Shown here piece after piece: positions 38,911-49,991 of a stretch of 64,000 bases of DNA. The notes beneath the pieces were generated by a model, which did no database searches, had not been told where the DNA came from, and worked only from the letters and a program-made list of their open reading frames with translations. A program made the translations under genes and the position numbers. Position 1 is the stretch's first letter. Every line of letters starts with the position of its first letter. Source of the stretch: Stercorarius parasiticus (Eukaryota > Chordata > Aves > Charadriiformes > Stercorariidae); the NCBI GenBank assembly GCA_013396915.1, contig VWZL01000529.1, forward strand, positions 124,001 through 188,000, given 5' to 3'.

Positions 38911-39021
38911 ATGGATCCTGTGCAAAAAGCAGTCATAAACCATACATTTGGAGTGTCCATTCCCCCAAAGAAGAAACAAGTGATTTCCTGTAATGTCTGC
39001 CAGCTTCGCTTTAATTCGGAT
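38911..39021 (+). CDS. ZNF385B: ZNF385B internal coding exon (first half of a U1-type C2H2 finger)
   Basis: This 111-bp exon encodes 37 codons and is phase 0 at both ends. Its acceptor is TTTGTTCTCCAG and its donor GTGAGT. The peptide opens [19 protein letters not shown], continues with a basic KKK patch that may help nuclear import, and then gives the cysteine half of a finger ([13 protein letters not shown]). The two cysteines are residues 27 and 30 of the exon; the histidines are supplied by the next exon. This is the U1/matrin-type finger of ZNF385 proteins, a class associated with double-stranded RNA as well as DNA binding. The reading frame follows directly from the exon at 19967, 18.8 kb upstream. 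The exon starts with ATG, so it could also serve as the start of a short isoform. Because its length is divisible by three, skipping it would keep frame but destroy the finger. Confidence 0.95.
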
Positions 39022-39276
39022 GTGAGTATTGCCTATTCTTTTTTTCTTTTTGGTACATTAGGTATAATTAATCTAAACCTCTTTTTCCCCAAACAAATCA
39101 TTCCAGTTCAGCTCACATTCTGCTCAGCCTGCTGGACTGGTATTTTGTCCACTCAGAGATGGAAGTCCATAGAGGTACATCACCCTTTGATTTTCTTGAA
39201 TGTGTCTGGCACAATATCCAGTACCATGTCCATTGATGATATCCCATTACCTTCAAGAGATACTGCAAAAAGAAAC

Positions 39277-39328
39277 GTTGGTTGTGGTTTGGGGGTTTGG
39301 TTTTTTTTTTTTTTAAAAAAAGGAGGGG
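39277..39328. repeat. G/T-rich tract followed by poly(T) and poly(A)
   Basis: GTTGGTTGTGGTTTGGGGG is followed by 14 T and then 7 A, giving a small T/A palindromic centre. Confidence 0.8.
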
Positions 39329-41785
39329 GAGCAGACAGAAAATCTTTCCTCTGAGTTCTCCATGTCATACCCACTCTTCTTCCAGAAGAAATACCTTTTT
39401 GCTGTTGTTTCTCCATCTTTGCTGATAATATGTCTTCTGATTTCTTAGTAAAGCCACTCTTCCAGTAACTTCCGTTTGGAATAAATATGAGCATTTACTT
39501 CTGGCTGTCTCTTTGAGTATGATAGAGTTCAAGGAAACTGTTTTCTGAGGTGTAATGTAAAAAAATGCATTACACAAGAGTACATTGATTGATATGTTTA
39601 AAATACATATCCAATTAATGTTTTTCCTGAGTAGCTTGAAAATTAAAGGAATTCAAGAAAACTATGTCTAAGAAAATGACGACCTTCGACACTTTAAAAA
39701 TATGTATTTTTTCTTGGACACTACTTACTAATGTCATTAAGTAAACTTTCAGGTTTTTTTGTCGATCGCAAGTGTAAAACCAAATCCTTAAGTGGTGTGT
39801 TAATATATATTTTGCTGTTATAATTTCAGTCTAAGAAATAGTTTGCAGACACCTCCTCAAAGCCTTTGAGTACTTGGTGCTCCTAGAGATTGGCAGTGAA
39901 GCACCCATACCTATTACTTTAATTTTCTCTGCCTCTACCATTCCACTTTGAAAAATGCCTTGTAAAGTGGTTTCCCCAGCTTGGCTTTCTTGTCTAGGGT
40001 GGAAGGGATTTTGAAGCAGTGCTATCCTACCTTCAAATTGATCTCTAAATCTGTCATCTTTTGCCAAGCTTATTAAACTTTCTTTGAAGTGGCAATATCT
40101 ACTTAGTTAACCGATTTCAAAAGTCGTTATTTAAAATTTAGTTCACTTATATTTCCTCTTTAAGGTTAAGATTTAAGGTCAAAAAAATCTTTCTGCTCTG
40201 ATACTTTGTGCAGATACCTGTTTTTACCCATTAAAACAAGGAACCAGTAAAGTTTTTAAAAATTTCCCTGGGCTCCATGGATCTGAATCTTACTTCTGAG
40301 ATGGACCTTTCTCAGTCACCAGGGAGGCAGCTCAGCCTCTTCCCGCTCTTCCCTCTCCGCCTGAGGTCAGGCTCCCTCTGACGATGGGTCCTGTCCCTAG
40401 AGGAGTCACTCACTTTGTCCGCACTGACATTCAGGTTGGACAAACAGCACATCAGGCAGATGGATTGAATCACAGCTTAGTGGCTCAAAACAAAAAAAGA
40501 GCTGAAATAGGATATCTTTTTGTGCATCTGCCAACCAAGCAATTTTTCCTATCTAGACTTACTCACAAAGTAGAACAAAAAGTGCATATCGTATTCTGCT
40601 TTCAATAGTGGCATCACAAAAGCAATGGCAGATTATAGCCTGGTTTCTTCTTCTGGGGCGGGTGTATTCATATGGTGGTGTGCTCGCTTCTTTCTAAATG
40701 TGATCAATATGATTAGTTCTAGGTACTAGAAAATATCATCATCCTTTTGTAATGAATGGTTGTAAGAAAAGATGAAGCATTACGACTGTGCCACTGTTAG
40801 TGATAAAATGCAGTTCTTTACTTCCTACAGCAGCTTGCTTTACCAGGACATTCACAAACAACCTGGAAATTTGATTTTAGAATGCACTGAGATTTAGTAG
40901 TCTTATTAATACCAGAAAATACTTTCATGACTATTTCATAACCACAACATACAAGAATATTTGGAGAAGGAATTTTCACTTCTATTTTAAAAACTATCTA
41001 GCCTTTCATTGGTTTATTCAGCTTCTCCTGGGAAGCTTACAGAAGTTTTTAAAATCTTTTCTCCAGGTTCAGTCTTTTGACCTTAAGAGTTATTTATTGG
41101 AGTGTGTGTTGCCTTTTTTTTTCAGTGAGAGTGAGATCTTCTACTCAGATACTGTTCTCGCCACCACCCCCCCCATAATCTGCATTGTTATAATTTCACT
41201 GAGGTGATGCTAATGGCCTTTCGACTAAGCTCTGCAGACTCTTATAGTTCTTTCTTAGCTAGTTAAAAGCTCCTTCACAGAAATAAAATGCTTGTATTTT
41301 TCTTTTTGGTCCCTTTATAATGTGAAATTATGCTTAGGGAGTGGAATGGTCTTTACAATCCATCCTGTGTTGCATGTCATATATTTGAGAACCTTGTAAC
41401 TGTTGAATCTTTCAGTGAAATCAATTCCACCATGTAACATCCTAAGAACGTACTGAGAGCCTTTTGGGTGGCCTCAAACTGTGATAAACCTGCACTAAAG
41501 CCTTGAGCATAGCACATTGCAGAATGAGATTTGTAGTGCAGTCACTTCACGCTTGCAGTTTCTTCTAGCTCTACAAGGCTGACATGCTCCTTGTTGTTGA
41601 TGGGCATTTTGTTCCTTTCAACTTCCGTTGACCTTAAATGCAAGCAAATGAAATAAAAATGACAGAAGTAAGCTATTAAGTATTATTCTTACTTTTGTTC
41701 TCCTAAATGAATTTCAGTTGCATGGCATTTGATAATTCTGACCTGATTCTAGTAGTGCTTGTATCTATTGCATGAGTAACGTATG

Positions 41786-41870
41786 GACCAGTGGATATTC
41801 ATCTGTGAGAAGACGAAAATTGGCTTCCTTGCCTGCAATTGTCTTCTCACACTGTGGACGCCCACTGGTC
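41786..41870 (+). other. Long imperfect hairpin, miRNA-precursor-like, intronic
   Basis: The left arm GACCAGTGG (41786-41794) pairs with CCACTGGTC (41862-41870), and TGTGAGAAGAC (41804-41814) pairs with GTCTTCTCACA (41841-41851). Between them nine left bases face ten right bases, with three Watson-Crick pairs and three G-U pairs. Past the inner stem AATTG (41818-41822) pairs with CAATT (41836-41840), leaving a 13-nt loop. A further seven pairs, TCTATTG (41764-41770) with CAATAGA (41876-41882), lie beyond an asymmetric internal loop. The size suits a pre-miRNA, or a folded relic of an inverted-repeat transposon. Either strand would fold; the + strand would be co-transcribed with ZNF385B. Confidence 0.6.
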
Positions 41871-42947
41871 TGGATCAATAGACCCAGAAAATTCAGACTA
41901 GTCAATTTATAGTTGTCAAACCTCCCACTAAATTAATATGGTAAATTGCAAAGGTTTCCGTTTTCTTCTGCTAATGTGTGTCTGCAGGTTTAGCTTTGGT
42001 GAGAGTGTTGTGGCATCGGATTCAAGAGACAGGGATCTGCAGCTATCTGCAGGAAGAGAAAAAAGTCTAATATCAGGGATGGAAGGAAACTTTAAAATAG
42101 ATTGTCTCCAATGTGGGAGTAAATGTATCTAATGTTGAAGTGATGCCTTCTGGATTTTGAAAAATGAAAATTGCTAGGATGATGCTATTTTTCTCCTACC
42201 ATATTATAATTTGAACAGAGTGTTTCCTAACTGAATTCTTCAGTATCTCCTACTCTCTTCTGCTTTTAAAACACTTTTTAAAAGTACAACATGAATTTTT
42301 TTTCTGCATACAAACTCTAAGTTCAATCCAGTTTTAGCCTGATCTGTTTATCCTCTTCCAAAAAATAAATGATGGATTTTGATCATGCTCTTAGGCATTG
42401 CCATCAAACTCTATCTGTCCTTTTCTAGAATTCATTATCTGAAGTTTGGTCAATTTGGAAGTTGTTTTCTGCTAATAAATTCTGGCACAAACATTTTCAG
42501 CACCGCTTCCAAGCTCTGTCAACTCCAAGAGAAACTGTGGTACAGAAGAGATGATCCAAAATCTTCAGAAACAGAAAAATATAATACCATCTCTGCGAAG
42601 TAACACCAAACTAAAGTTGTTTTAATAGCCTGAATTTTGAGGTCGTCGAATGAGAATTTCATCTGTAATAGTATTGACCTGACAACAGTGATAACTGAGG
42701 TTGCTTCAACAATATTTCTTGCCTGATCTGGTTAAGATGCTCTAGCTGTTACTTAGGTTCAGGTAGCTAATCCCACTCTAAGTATCTTTTTGTTTGAGTA
42801 TCTGAGGTATCTGGGACATCCATACCAGGCTGGTAGACCTGACAGAGGACCTGCAGTTGGAGGTCAGGCAGGACACCTGAGGACATCCCAAAATATACTG
42901 GATGCCTCTTTCTAGAACTGAATCCCCACTCATTAGGTTTGTCTTCT

Positions 42948-42999
42948 ATTTTCTTTTTCCTTTCTTGTCTTCTTTTTTTTTTCCTTTTTTTTTTTTTTT
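42948..42999. repeat. Polypyrimidine tract, T-rich
   Basis: T runs are interrupted by single C or CC, ending in 15 T before a G-rich stretch (GGGGTGTGGGGGGAAG). Confidence 0.85.
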
Positions 43000-43866
43000 G
43001 AAGGGGTGTGGGGGGAAGCAGGATTGAGTGAGGAGAAAAAGCATTAAAAGAAATACGAGGAAGTTAATTGACCTCAAGATTATGATACCAGAAAACTGGA
43101 AAGTTAGTAGAGCTCTCAACAATTCAAAGCAATTTAAATAGCAAAAAAGTGAGGAGGGAATAGAGAAAAGACTTTTTCCTAAACTAATTTTGAATGATGG
43201 TAAATACCAGGAGTCGACTGCTGTTGAATTAAATTGGAAATCTCAATTTAGGAAGGATAGCATTATGAGGATTGGTAGCTGATGAGATTGATTAGTCAGA
43301 ATAGTCGATGAGATACTTATTTTTCAGCCTGCATAAACTTTATTCTGTTATGCAGAGGAACATACTCTTTTTGGAAAACTGTTTACCAAAAAAAAAAAAG
43401 CAACACCATCCATTAATAGTTACAGTTGGATTTGCTCCAGTATATTAGAATAAACCCAGGTGTTTCCATCTTTGCATCATAATATCTGTTAGCACCATTA
43501 TATCTTTTAATTTCTATACGATGATGAAACAGTACGTGTTCCAGTGCAGCAATGAGTAGTGTGTCAGTAAAGTCCAAGCTACAGACTTGTGTTATAATCC
43601 GGCTCAGAAAAAATGAGAAATATCTCAGTTATGTTTACTACCACCAGAGACCATGCAGCAGAAGAGGAAGAATCCTCTTCATGGAACAGATTGTGGTAGT
43701 GAGTCAGATTTTACGCTTGCTTAAAGGCCACCAGAGCAAGGGACGTAACGGTATTGCACTAAGAGGAAGCAAGACATGCTGAGAAAGATCTAGCTTAGCC
43801 TTTGAAAAAATATATTTTTTTTTTCCTTTTAAGAATTCTAGGATTCCTTCCAAACCCATGGTATAT

Positions 43867-44492
43867 CTATGTGGACTGTAGATAAGCTTTGCTAAACAAG
43901 TTTTCATAGTAATTACATAGGTCTGGCTTGTTGATGTTAGTTATTTGTATTACAGATATTCTAGCAGAAACAAAAAGCAGCTTGGGTGAGTTTGCTGAAT
44001 CCTTATGATACCCGTAAGAGGCTCCAGTAGCAACAGGGCAAGGGGAAAAATGGCTGTGTTCTATCCCACATAGATTCCTTCTCTGCTTACTCTCGGCTTG
44101 TTCTTTCTCATTCCTTCTGGCCACCAGATGAATCTGCAGCATCTCCTGCAGCTGCTCTGTGGCAGTAAGTCCCTCCAGCAGCTGTGGAGCTTCAGCCACA
44201 CTGTCCCAGAGATGTCTGTTATATTCTGTTACGGCATCTGACACTGTAGCTTGCAGCCGTAAGAGAAAAGTGAGCTGCAGTTGCAAGGATACCTGTTTGG
44301 CTTCTGCAGAATTGGTTTTTTCTCCATATCTATGAATCATCACCTTGCGTTCACGTAAATTCTCTCTTCTCTTCTCCCTCCTCATTTGTAGTGGTAGTCC
44401 ACAGAGTTTTTGGAGCTTGGGCACTAGACAATGATGTCAGTGCTAATCCAGTTCATTTCCTCAGTAGCCAGACCTCTTTGCTCCAAACTCAT
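43867..44492 (-). pseudogene. Unidentified protein-like antisense frame, possibly an exon or a decayed gene copy
   Basis: On the minus strand a 185-codon frame runs from 44424 to 43867. Its first 110 or so residues are strongly protein-like: rich in Lys, Arg, Glu, Gln and Leu, helical or coiled-coil in character, with stretches such as REKRRENLRERKV, LQLQLTFLLRLQ and LLEGLTATEQLQEMLQ. At 44090 a good donor-like sequence (GAGA then GTAAGC) occurs, and downstream of it the translation loses this character. At the other end CTAG at 44427-44424 could be an acceptor, giving a 333-bp symmetric exon. Alternatively an ATG at 44492 opens a second protein-like frame of 22 codons that stops exactly there, which suggests one frameshift in a longer coding unit. 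I do not recognise the family and assign no function. Confidence 0.45.
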
Positions 44493-45796
44493 AAATACAT
44501 TATGACAGCAGCCCACGTGGGGGGTTTTTTGTTGTTGTTTGGTGATGGGTTTTTTTTGAGAACCGAGTTTGTCATCTCTTCGTCACGTCTGAAAGAAGTA
44601 GTTGCTTCCCTCTGTGCGTTTTGTTTCTTGTAGGAAGGTCTTCGGCTGTGATACAGCCTGGTAGGTACTATCTTGTTGATAGGATATTATTTTATTGAAA
44701 TAAACTTGTGTTTGCACAGTGTGTTACTCTGTGAGTAACGACTGTAAGTCAGTGCTGCTTTTTGGTGTCACCTGCAAAGACTCGGAAATCGAGAAAAAAA
44801 CACCTTGTAGGCAGATCAGAAAGAGCAGATGCAGCAGTTTGGCATTAAGAGATGCTGAAGGTAATCTTATTGTTGAATGCATTTATAGCTAACAAAAATG
44901 ATGTGATGATAGTGATCGTTTTCTTATAAAGCTAGAAGGCAAATTTTTGAAGTTTAGGCAAGTATTACCAAATGTTAACTTTGCAAATTTGAATGAATCA
45001 CTCATGCTGTCAAAAAGATAACACACAAAATAATCGATAGCATCAAATAAAAATCTACAGAACTGTCATGGTCTTTTGTCAAATGTTTTACATTTTGCCT
45101 ATAAATAAGACTATTTATATTGATTCTTTGGGTATAGAGGGCAGTGAAGCGGATAGGAGGTAATTAAAAGCATAAATCTCAGGAACTTGTGAAGGTAATT
45201 TTCTGTTTTGTAGACAGAACTGACAAAATGATGAAAGTTGTTAGCTCCAACATGACAGAAATATTGCATGATTATAGGGTACAGTGTTATAACATGCTGA
45301 AAATTGTGTTCAAATAACAGCTATTTAACAGCGCTTTTAACTAAGTTTGGTTAGATATTTAAAATATGAGTTGACTCCTTATGACATGGCTGATCTTCAC
45401 AGCTTTTTGATTTTTCTATGTCCTTTTCAACAGTAATCTACCTTACTATTTGGAGCAATTAGGTTTTAGAAACCCGTTGAGAACAGAATTGAAAAAATAA
45501 TGCATAGCTTTGGTATAACAAATGTATGAATGCTTCAGTTTTGCAGATTTCTTCAATTACACCTGTTATTAATATCAAATGAGATAAAACTAAATTTTTC
45601 AACACCACTTCCTAATTTATCACTTCATGTAATTTTTATTAAAGTTACCATTCTAGTCTAAATTCTTCTTAATCTATATTCTCCTCACATAAATATGCAT
45701 ACTCCTACAACATGGTTCTAACAGGTAAACTATAAGATCAAATCTTTGATAGACCTTTTACTATTTTATTATAGTTCAGGACCTGCTGTGAATTAA

Positions 45797-46386
45797 AATC
45801 ATAGAATAGAATCATAGAATTGCCTCGGTTGGAAGGGACCTTTCAGATCATCCAGTCCAACCATCAACCTAACTCTGACAGAAACCATCACTAAGCCATA
45901 TCTCTAAGCACTGTGTCTACCCATCTTTTAAATACCTCCAGGGATGGTGCCTCAACCACTTCCCTGGGCAGCCTCTTCCAATGCTTAATAACCCTTTCAG
46001 TGTAAAAATTTTTCCTAATATCCAGTCTAAACCTCCCCTGGCACAACTTGAGGCCATTTCCGCTTGTCCTATCGCCTGTTACCTGGGAGAAGAGACCGAC
46101 CCCCACCTCTCTACCCCCTCCTTTCAGGCAGTTGTAGAGAGTGATAAGGTCTCCCCTCAGCCTCCTTTTCTCCAGGCTGAACAACCCCAGCTCCCTCAGC
46201 CGCTCCTCATGAGAGTTGTGCTCCAGACCCCTCACCAGCTCCGTTGCCCTTCTCTGGACCCGCTCCAGCACCTCAATGTCTTCTGCGGTGAGGGGCCCAA
46301 AACTGGCCGCAGCACTTGAGGTGGGGCCTCACCAGTGCCGAGTACAGGGGGACAATCACTGCCCTAGTCCTTCTCACCACACTGTT
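45797..46386 (-). mobile_element. CR1 LINE 3' end, antisense, about 590 bp, best-preserved copy
   Basis: The left edge carries two copies of the 8-bp tail (ATCATAGAAT twice), the expected 3' end of an avian CR1. The minus strand has an open frame of 126 codons covering the C-terminus of ORF2, including [17 protein letters not shown] and [20 protein letters not shown]. It ends at about 46386 within the region that reads toward LERVQRR. The intact frame suggests it is among the youngest CR1 copies here, but it lacks ORF1 and the catalytic part of ORF2. Confidence 0.93.
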
Positions 46387-47402
46387 GTGAGTGTGGAGAC
46401 AAAATGACAATGTTATAGGTATAACTACCTCTGTGCTTCTCCAGTCTTGCACAGATAGATGCCTTCTCTAACAGGACTCCTGCCATTGCAGCCGTGCCAG
46501 GAGGGCTCTCATAGGGATGCTGCACACACTTCATTAAAACATTTCTCCTTACTGCCAAATGTAGTGCAATTATGGTTAGCCTAGCTAAGAGCTTTACCTG
46601 CAACAAAAATTGGGTTTTTTTGTACTTGAGATTACGTAGTTATGATGGAACCTAGAAAAAATCTTGATCTTACACACATACACACTGAACCATTAGACTT
46701 AGTCAAACCTTGCATCAGGTTGTTATTGAAGGGATCTGGTAGGTTAATATTTCGTCTCTTTATGTAGTAATAAATTCAGTTAATTAGCCATTCACACACC
46801 AAATGGATTCTAAAACTCAGTCACTTGTGAACTGTCAAAATGAATAGTGCTGATTTCAAATATACTGTCACTCACTGCTCCTGACAGGGATAATTTTCTG
46901 TAATCTTTTGTACTGCAGTCTTACCTGAACTTCAAAGTTTTCTTAAAGGTAATACCACTATCAGTGAATCTGTATGATATGCATGTTTCCCGGTTATCTG
47001 TATCTTTCTATATATACATATCTACACATATACACACATTTAAGTTTATGCAAAGTAAAGCTTCTGAGGTTATTTTAAGCACTATAATATGCTAATGATA
47101 TTCACATTTATTTTAGAAAGCATGTTTACATGTAGAAGATGAAGATTTGCATTGTTGATGTTTTATTAGATGCAATCTAGCATATAAGGCTAACGTATCT
47201 ACGTAGTCTCACAGTTTAGCATCCTGATGCTTAGATTTCAAACTTAATAATTTGGCATTGAAAGTGGCAATTAACTTCAGATTTTAAATGAAATGTGACA
47301 CTTGGATCATTTTTATGTCTCAGTGAAATATTTTTAAGGCAGGAAAAACTTGTCCTTTCTTACAACCAAGTCATTAATCCTTGTAGCATAGAAGGCTTTC
47401 TT

Positions 47403-47485
47403 AAAAAAAACCAAAAAAACAACAAAACCAGAACAACAACAAGAAAAAACCCAAACAAAAAACCAACCAAACAAAAACCCCACAA
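47403..47485. repeat. (AAC)n/(AAAAC)n low-complexity tract, about 83 bp
   Basis: Almost only A and C, with short AACAACAAC and AACCAACCAAAC arrays. It is the largest simple tract in the window. Confidence 0.9.
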
Positions 47486-49189
47486 GGTTTAATTGCTTGG
47501 GGTTTTTTAATTACTACTTAGAGACTGTGAATGGAACTAAAACTCTAGATTGCTTAAAGAGAGGATGGACATCCTTCCACCGTTTTAAGTTGTAGAAATT
47601 GGAAAAACGATGGGAGAAAATTGTATATTTATTTGTCTGTCGATTATATTCTTAATTATTTGCAACTGAATTCAAAATACAGCTTTTCACTAGGCCATGA
47701 TCTTCTAAAGATTTAGACATATGTTTAATGCCTTAAAATATGCCTCCTGTTGATCAAAAAGGAATGCCAGGCAAACACATAAACACTTTTGTGGAATTTG
47801 GCCTGTCAGTACAAAGGTATTTCTTGCATTCTGGTATTTAATGTCGCATTTATTGCAGCTTAAAGCTTTTCCTGTTTATTAAGTCTTACTAGCCAGTACT
47901 TGACGACTTTCTATACTTTCAAATAAGTAGGCGGATTCCATTTTAAAATGTCACAATGTGTATATATCGAGCTAGTAGACCATAGTCAGTTTTAGCACCA
48001 AATGGAAATTAGATTTTCCTTTTAGGTGTAGGGGGTTCTTTCATATGAAATATTTTCTTATTCCACTTTTTGCAAGAGTGTCCTCCTTAACCTAAAAATG
48101 ATAATACTAAACGTTCAATGATGACATTTAATTTCAATTATATAAGCAATAAATTTAACGTAATCTTTTTGAAATAAAAAAAAAATATTACGATAATATT
48201 GGATTGTGGCACAGATAAATTATTTTACTGTAGAGTTGATTCATCCCTACAGTAAATGCAGCCCTATACACTGGAATAAATTATTATGCAATTTAAAAGC
48301 ATCACAGTACATGAATACAAAGAGATTCATTAAGGTTGCATATCTTTATTTTAGTTTTTTTTAACTTTTTTTTTTTTTTTCTCAAATATTGTTTTGATGA
48401 TATGGAATTTGCATGAATTAGTTGTACTTAGTTTAGTTAATGATGATCAAAAAGTACATTCAATATCCATTTAAAATGTTACATCCTTAAGATATTTACT
48501 CTTAATTTCTTCTTATGTTTTATAGGGGTTTTATATTAAAACTGGTGAATTACCTTTCCTTTATACATGTGACTTTTAAACCTTGTGTGTACAGAACTTC
48601 GTTTGGATTATCAGACCAAATGAAAATAAGTGTTTGGCGTCTTGTCTTAACTAAAAATGAAAATTTTATATGTTATGGCTTATTTCAAAGGTATGTTTAG
48701 TATTTCAGTGATGTATGTTACAAAGCTCATAACCTGTACAGTATTGCTGTATTTGTGTCAGAAACAAGTTTTAAATGGGACTTGGAGCAAATATGTTTGC
48801 CTTGAATGTGGTACTTGTGCAAATATTTTATAAAACTAGGGTTAGTAATGATCAGGCCATTAATAATCAGAATAATTGGTACCAGTAATAATCAGAACTT
48901 GTATTCCAGTTTCACATTCCCACAGCCGTCCATTTTTGCTTACTCTGACTCCAGAAAGATCCGATGGTTTTTGTAACACAGTTACACAGAACACAGTTCT
49001 GAGCTGATATTGCATTTCAGCTACCAAAAGGCAACTGAATCAAATGATTTATCCCACAGTGGATAATAAGCAAACTCTGAACTTCAGGTGTATCTGAACG
49101 GGTTAGAAAACAGAGCTCGCGTGGCTAGGAGATATTGCTTCAGTACCTCAAGGAATACTCCTCTGACTTCACGTTTGAAAAGAGTATCT

Positions 49190-49530
49190 GTGTTTCTACT
49201 CACAGAACAGACATGAGTTGAAAGAGACTAAAAAACAAAGGTTTAACAAAATCCAGCCACTGGAAGTTAAAACTAGACAAATTTGGTGTAGAAATAAATG
49301 GTATGTACTTAACTGACAAAGTGAAGCACTGAAATAATTTACCAAAGGTAGATTTGCCATCCTTAGCTACTTTAAAATCAAGACTAGACAATTTTTTTTC
49401 CCCAAAGGAACATGGACTAGTTCAAACAGTTTTGGAAAAGGCTAGTGTTTTCAGAAACCCTGCTTGGATGTTTGTAGCAATACCTTTTGGCCTGATAATG
49501 TACAACCATGAATTTGATGATAAAAAGATT
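49190..49530 (+). mobile_element. Ancient CR1 3' relic, sense
   Basis: The block AATAATTTACCAAAGGTAGA followed by CCATCCTTAGCTACTTTAAA and TCAAGACTAGACAATTTTTT matches the C-terminal ORF2 region of old amniote CR1 elements. It reads DLPSLATLKSRLDNF in one frame. The CTTTTGGCCTGATAATGTAC part near 49484 is a degraded 3' end. It is too diverged to give exact limits. Confidence 0.65.
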
Positions 49531-49978
49531 ATAATAATTACAAAACTTAAATCAAAAGTGAGTCAGTTCACCACGTTTCCATGAGGCTTTGCTTGTGTTT
49601 ACGGAAATCTTAATTTTAATTCTGCCTGGGCTTGTTTGTTCTCAACAGGTCTCATGTACACTACATGAGGATTGAATGAAGGGACTCAAAGACTGTAGTA
49701 GGTTGTGACTGATATTGCAGGCATTATTATTGCAAATATCAGCAGAAAGGCTTATTATCAAGGAATTGACTTACTAAGTCTTTCTCTTGAGTGCACTTAT
49801 GTCGCTTATGTTATAGCTTTGGCCTCAGGCAGCATATGATCCTATCAACAGCACACATATGCGCAGAGCATAGAGTTCAAATATTTAAAGGGACATCATC
49901 AACTTGAGAATGCTTGAGCGCAAAATCTTGTACTTGCTATTATTTAAAGTTAAAAGTATTGGAACAGAAAGGAGAGAG

Positions 49979-49991
49979 ATATATATATATA
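49979..49991. repeat. (AT)n microsatellite, short
   Basis: Six and a half AT units lie between GGAGAGAG and CACAG. Confidence 0.85.
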
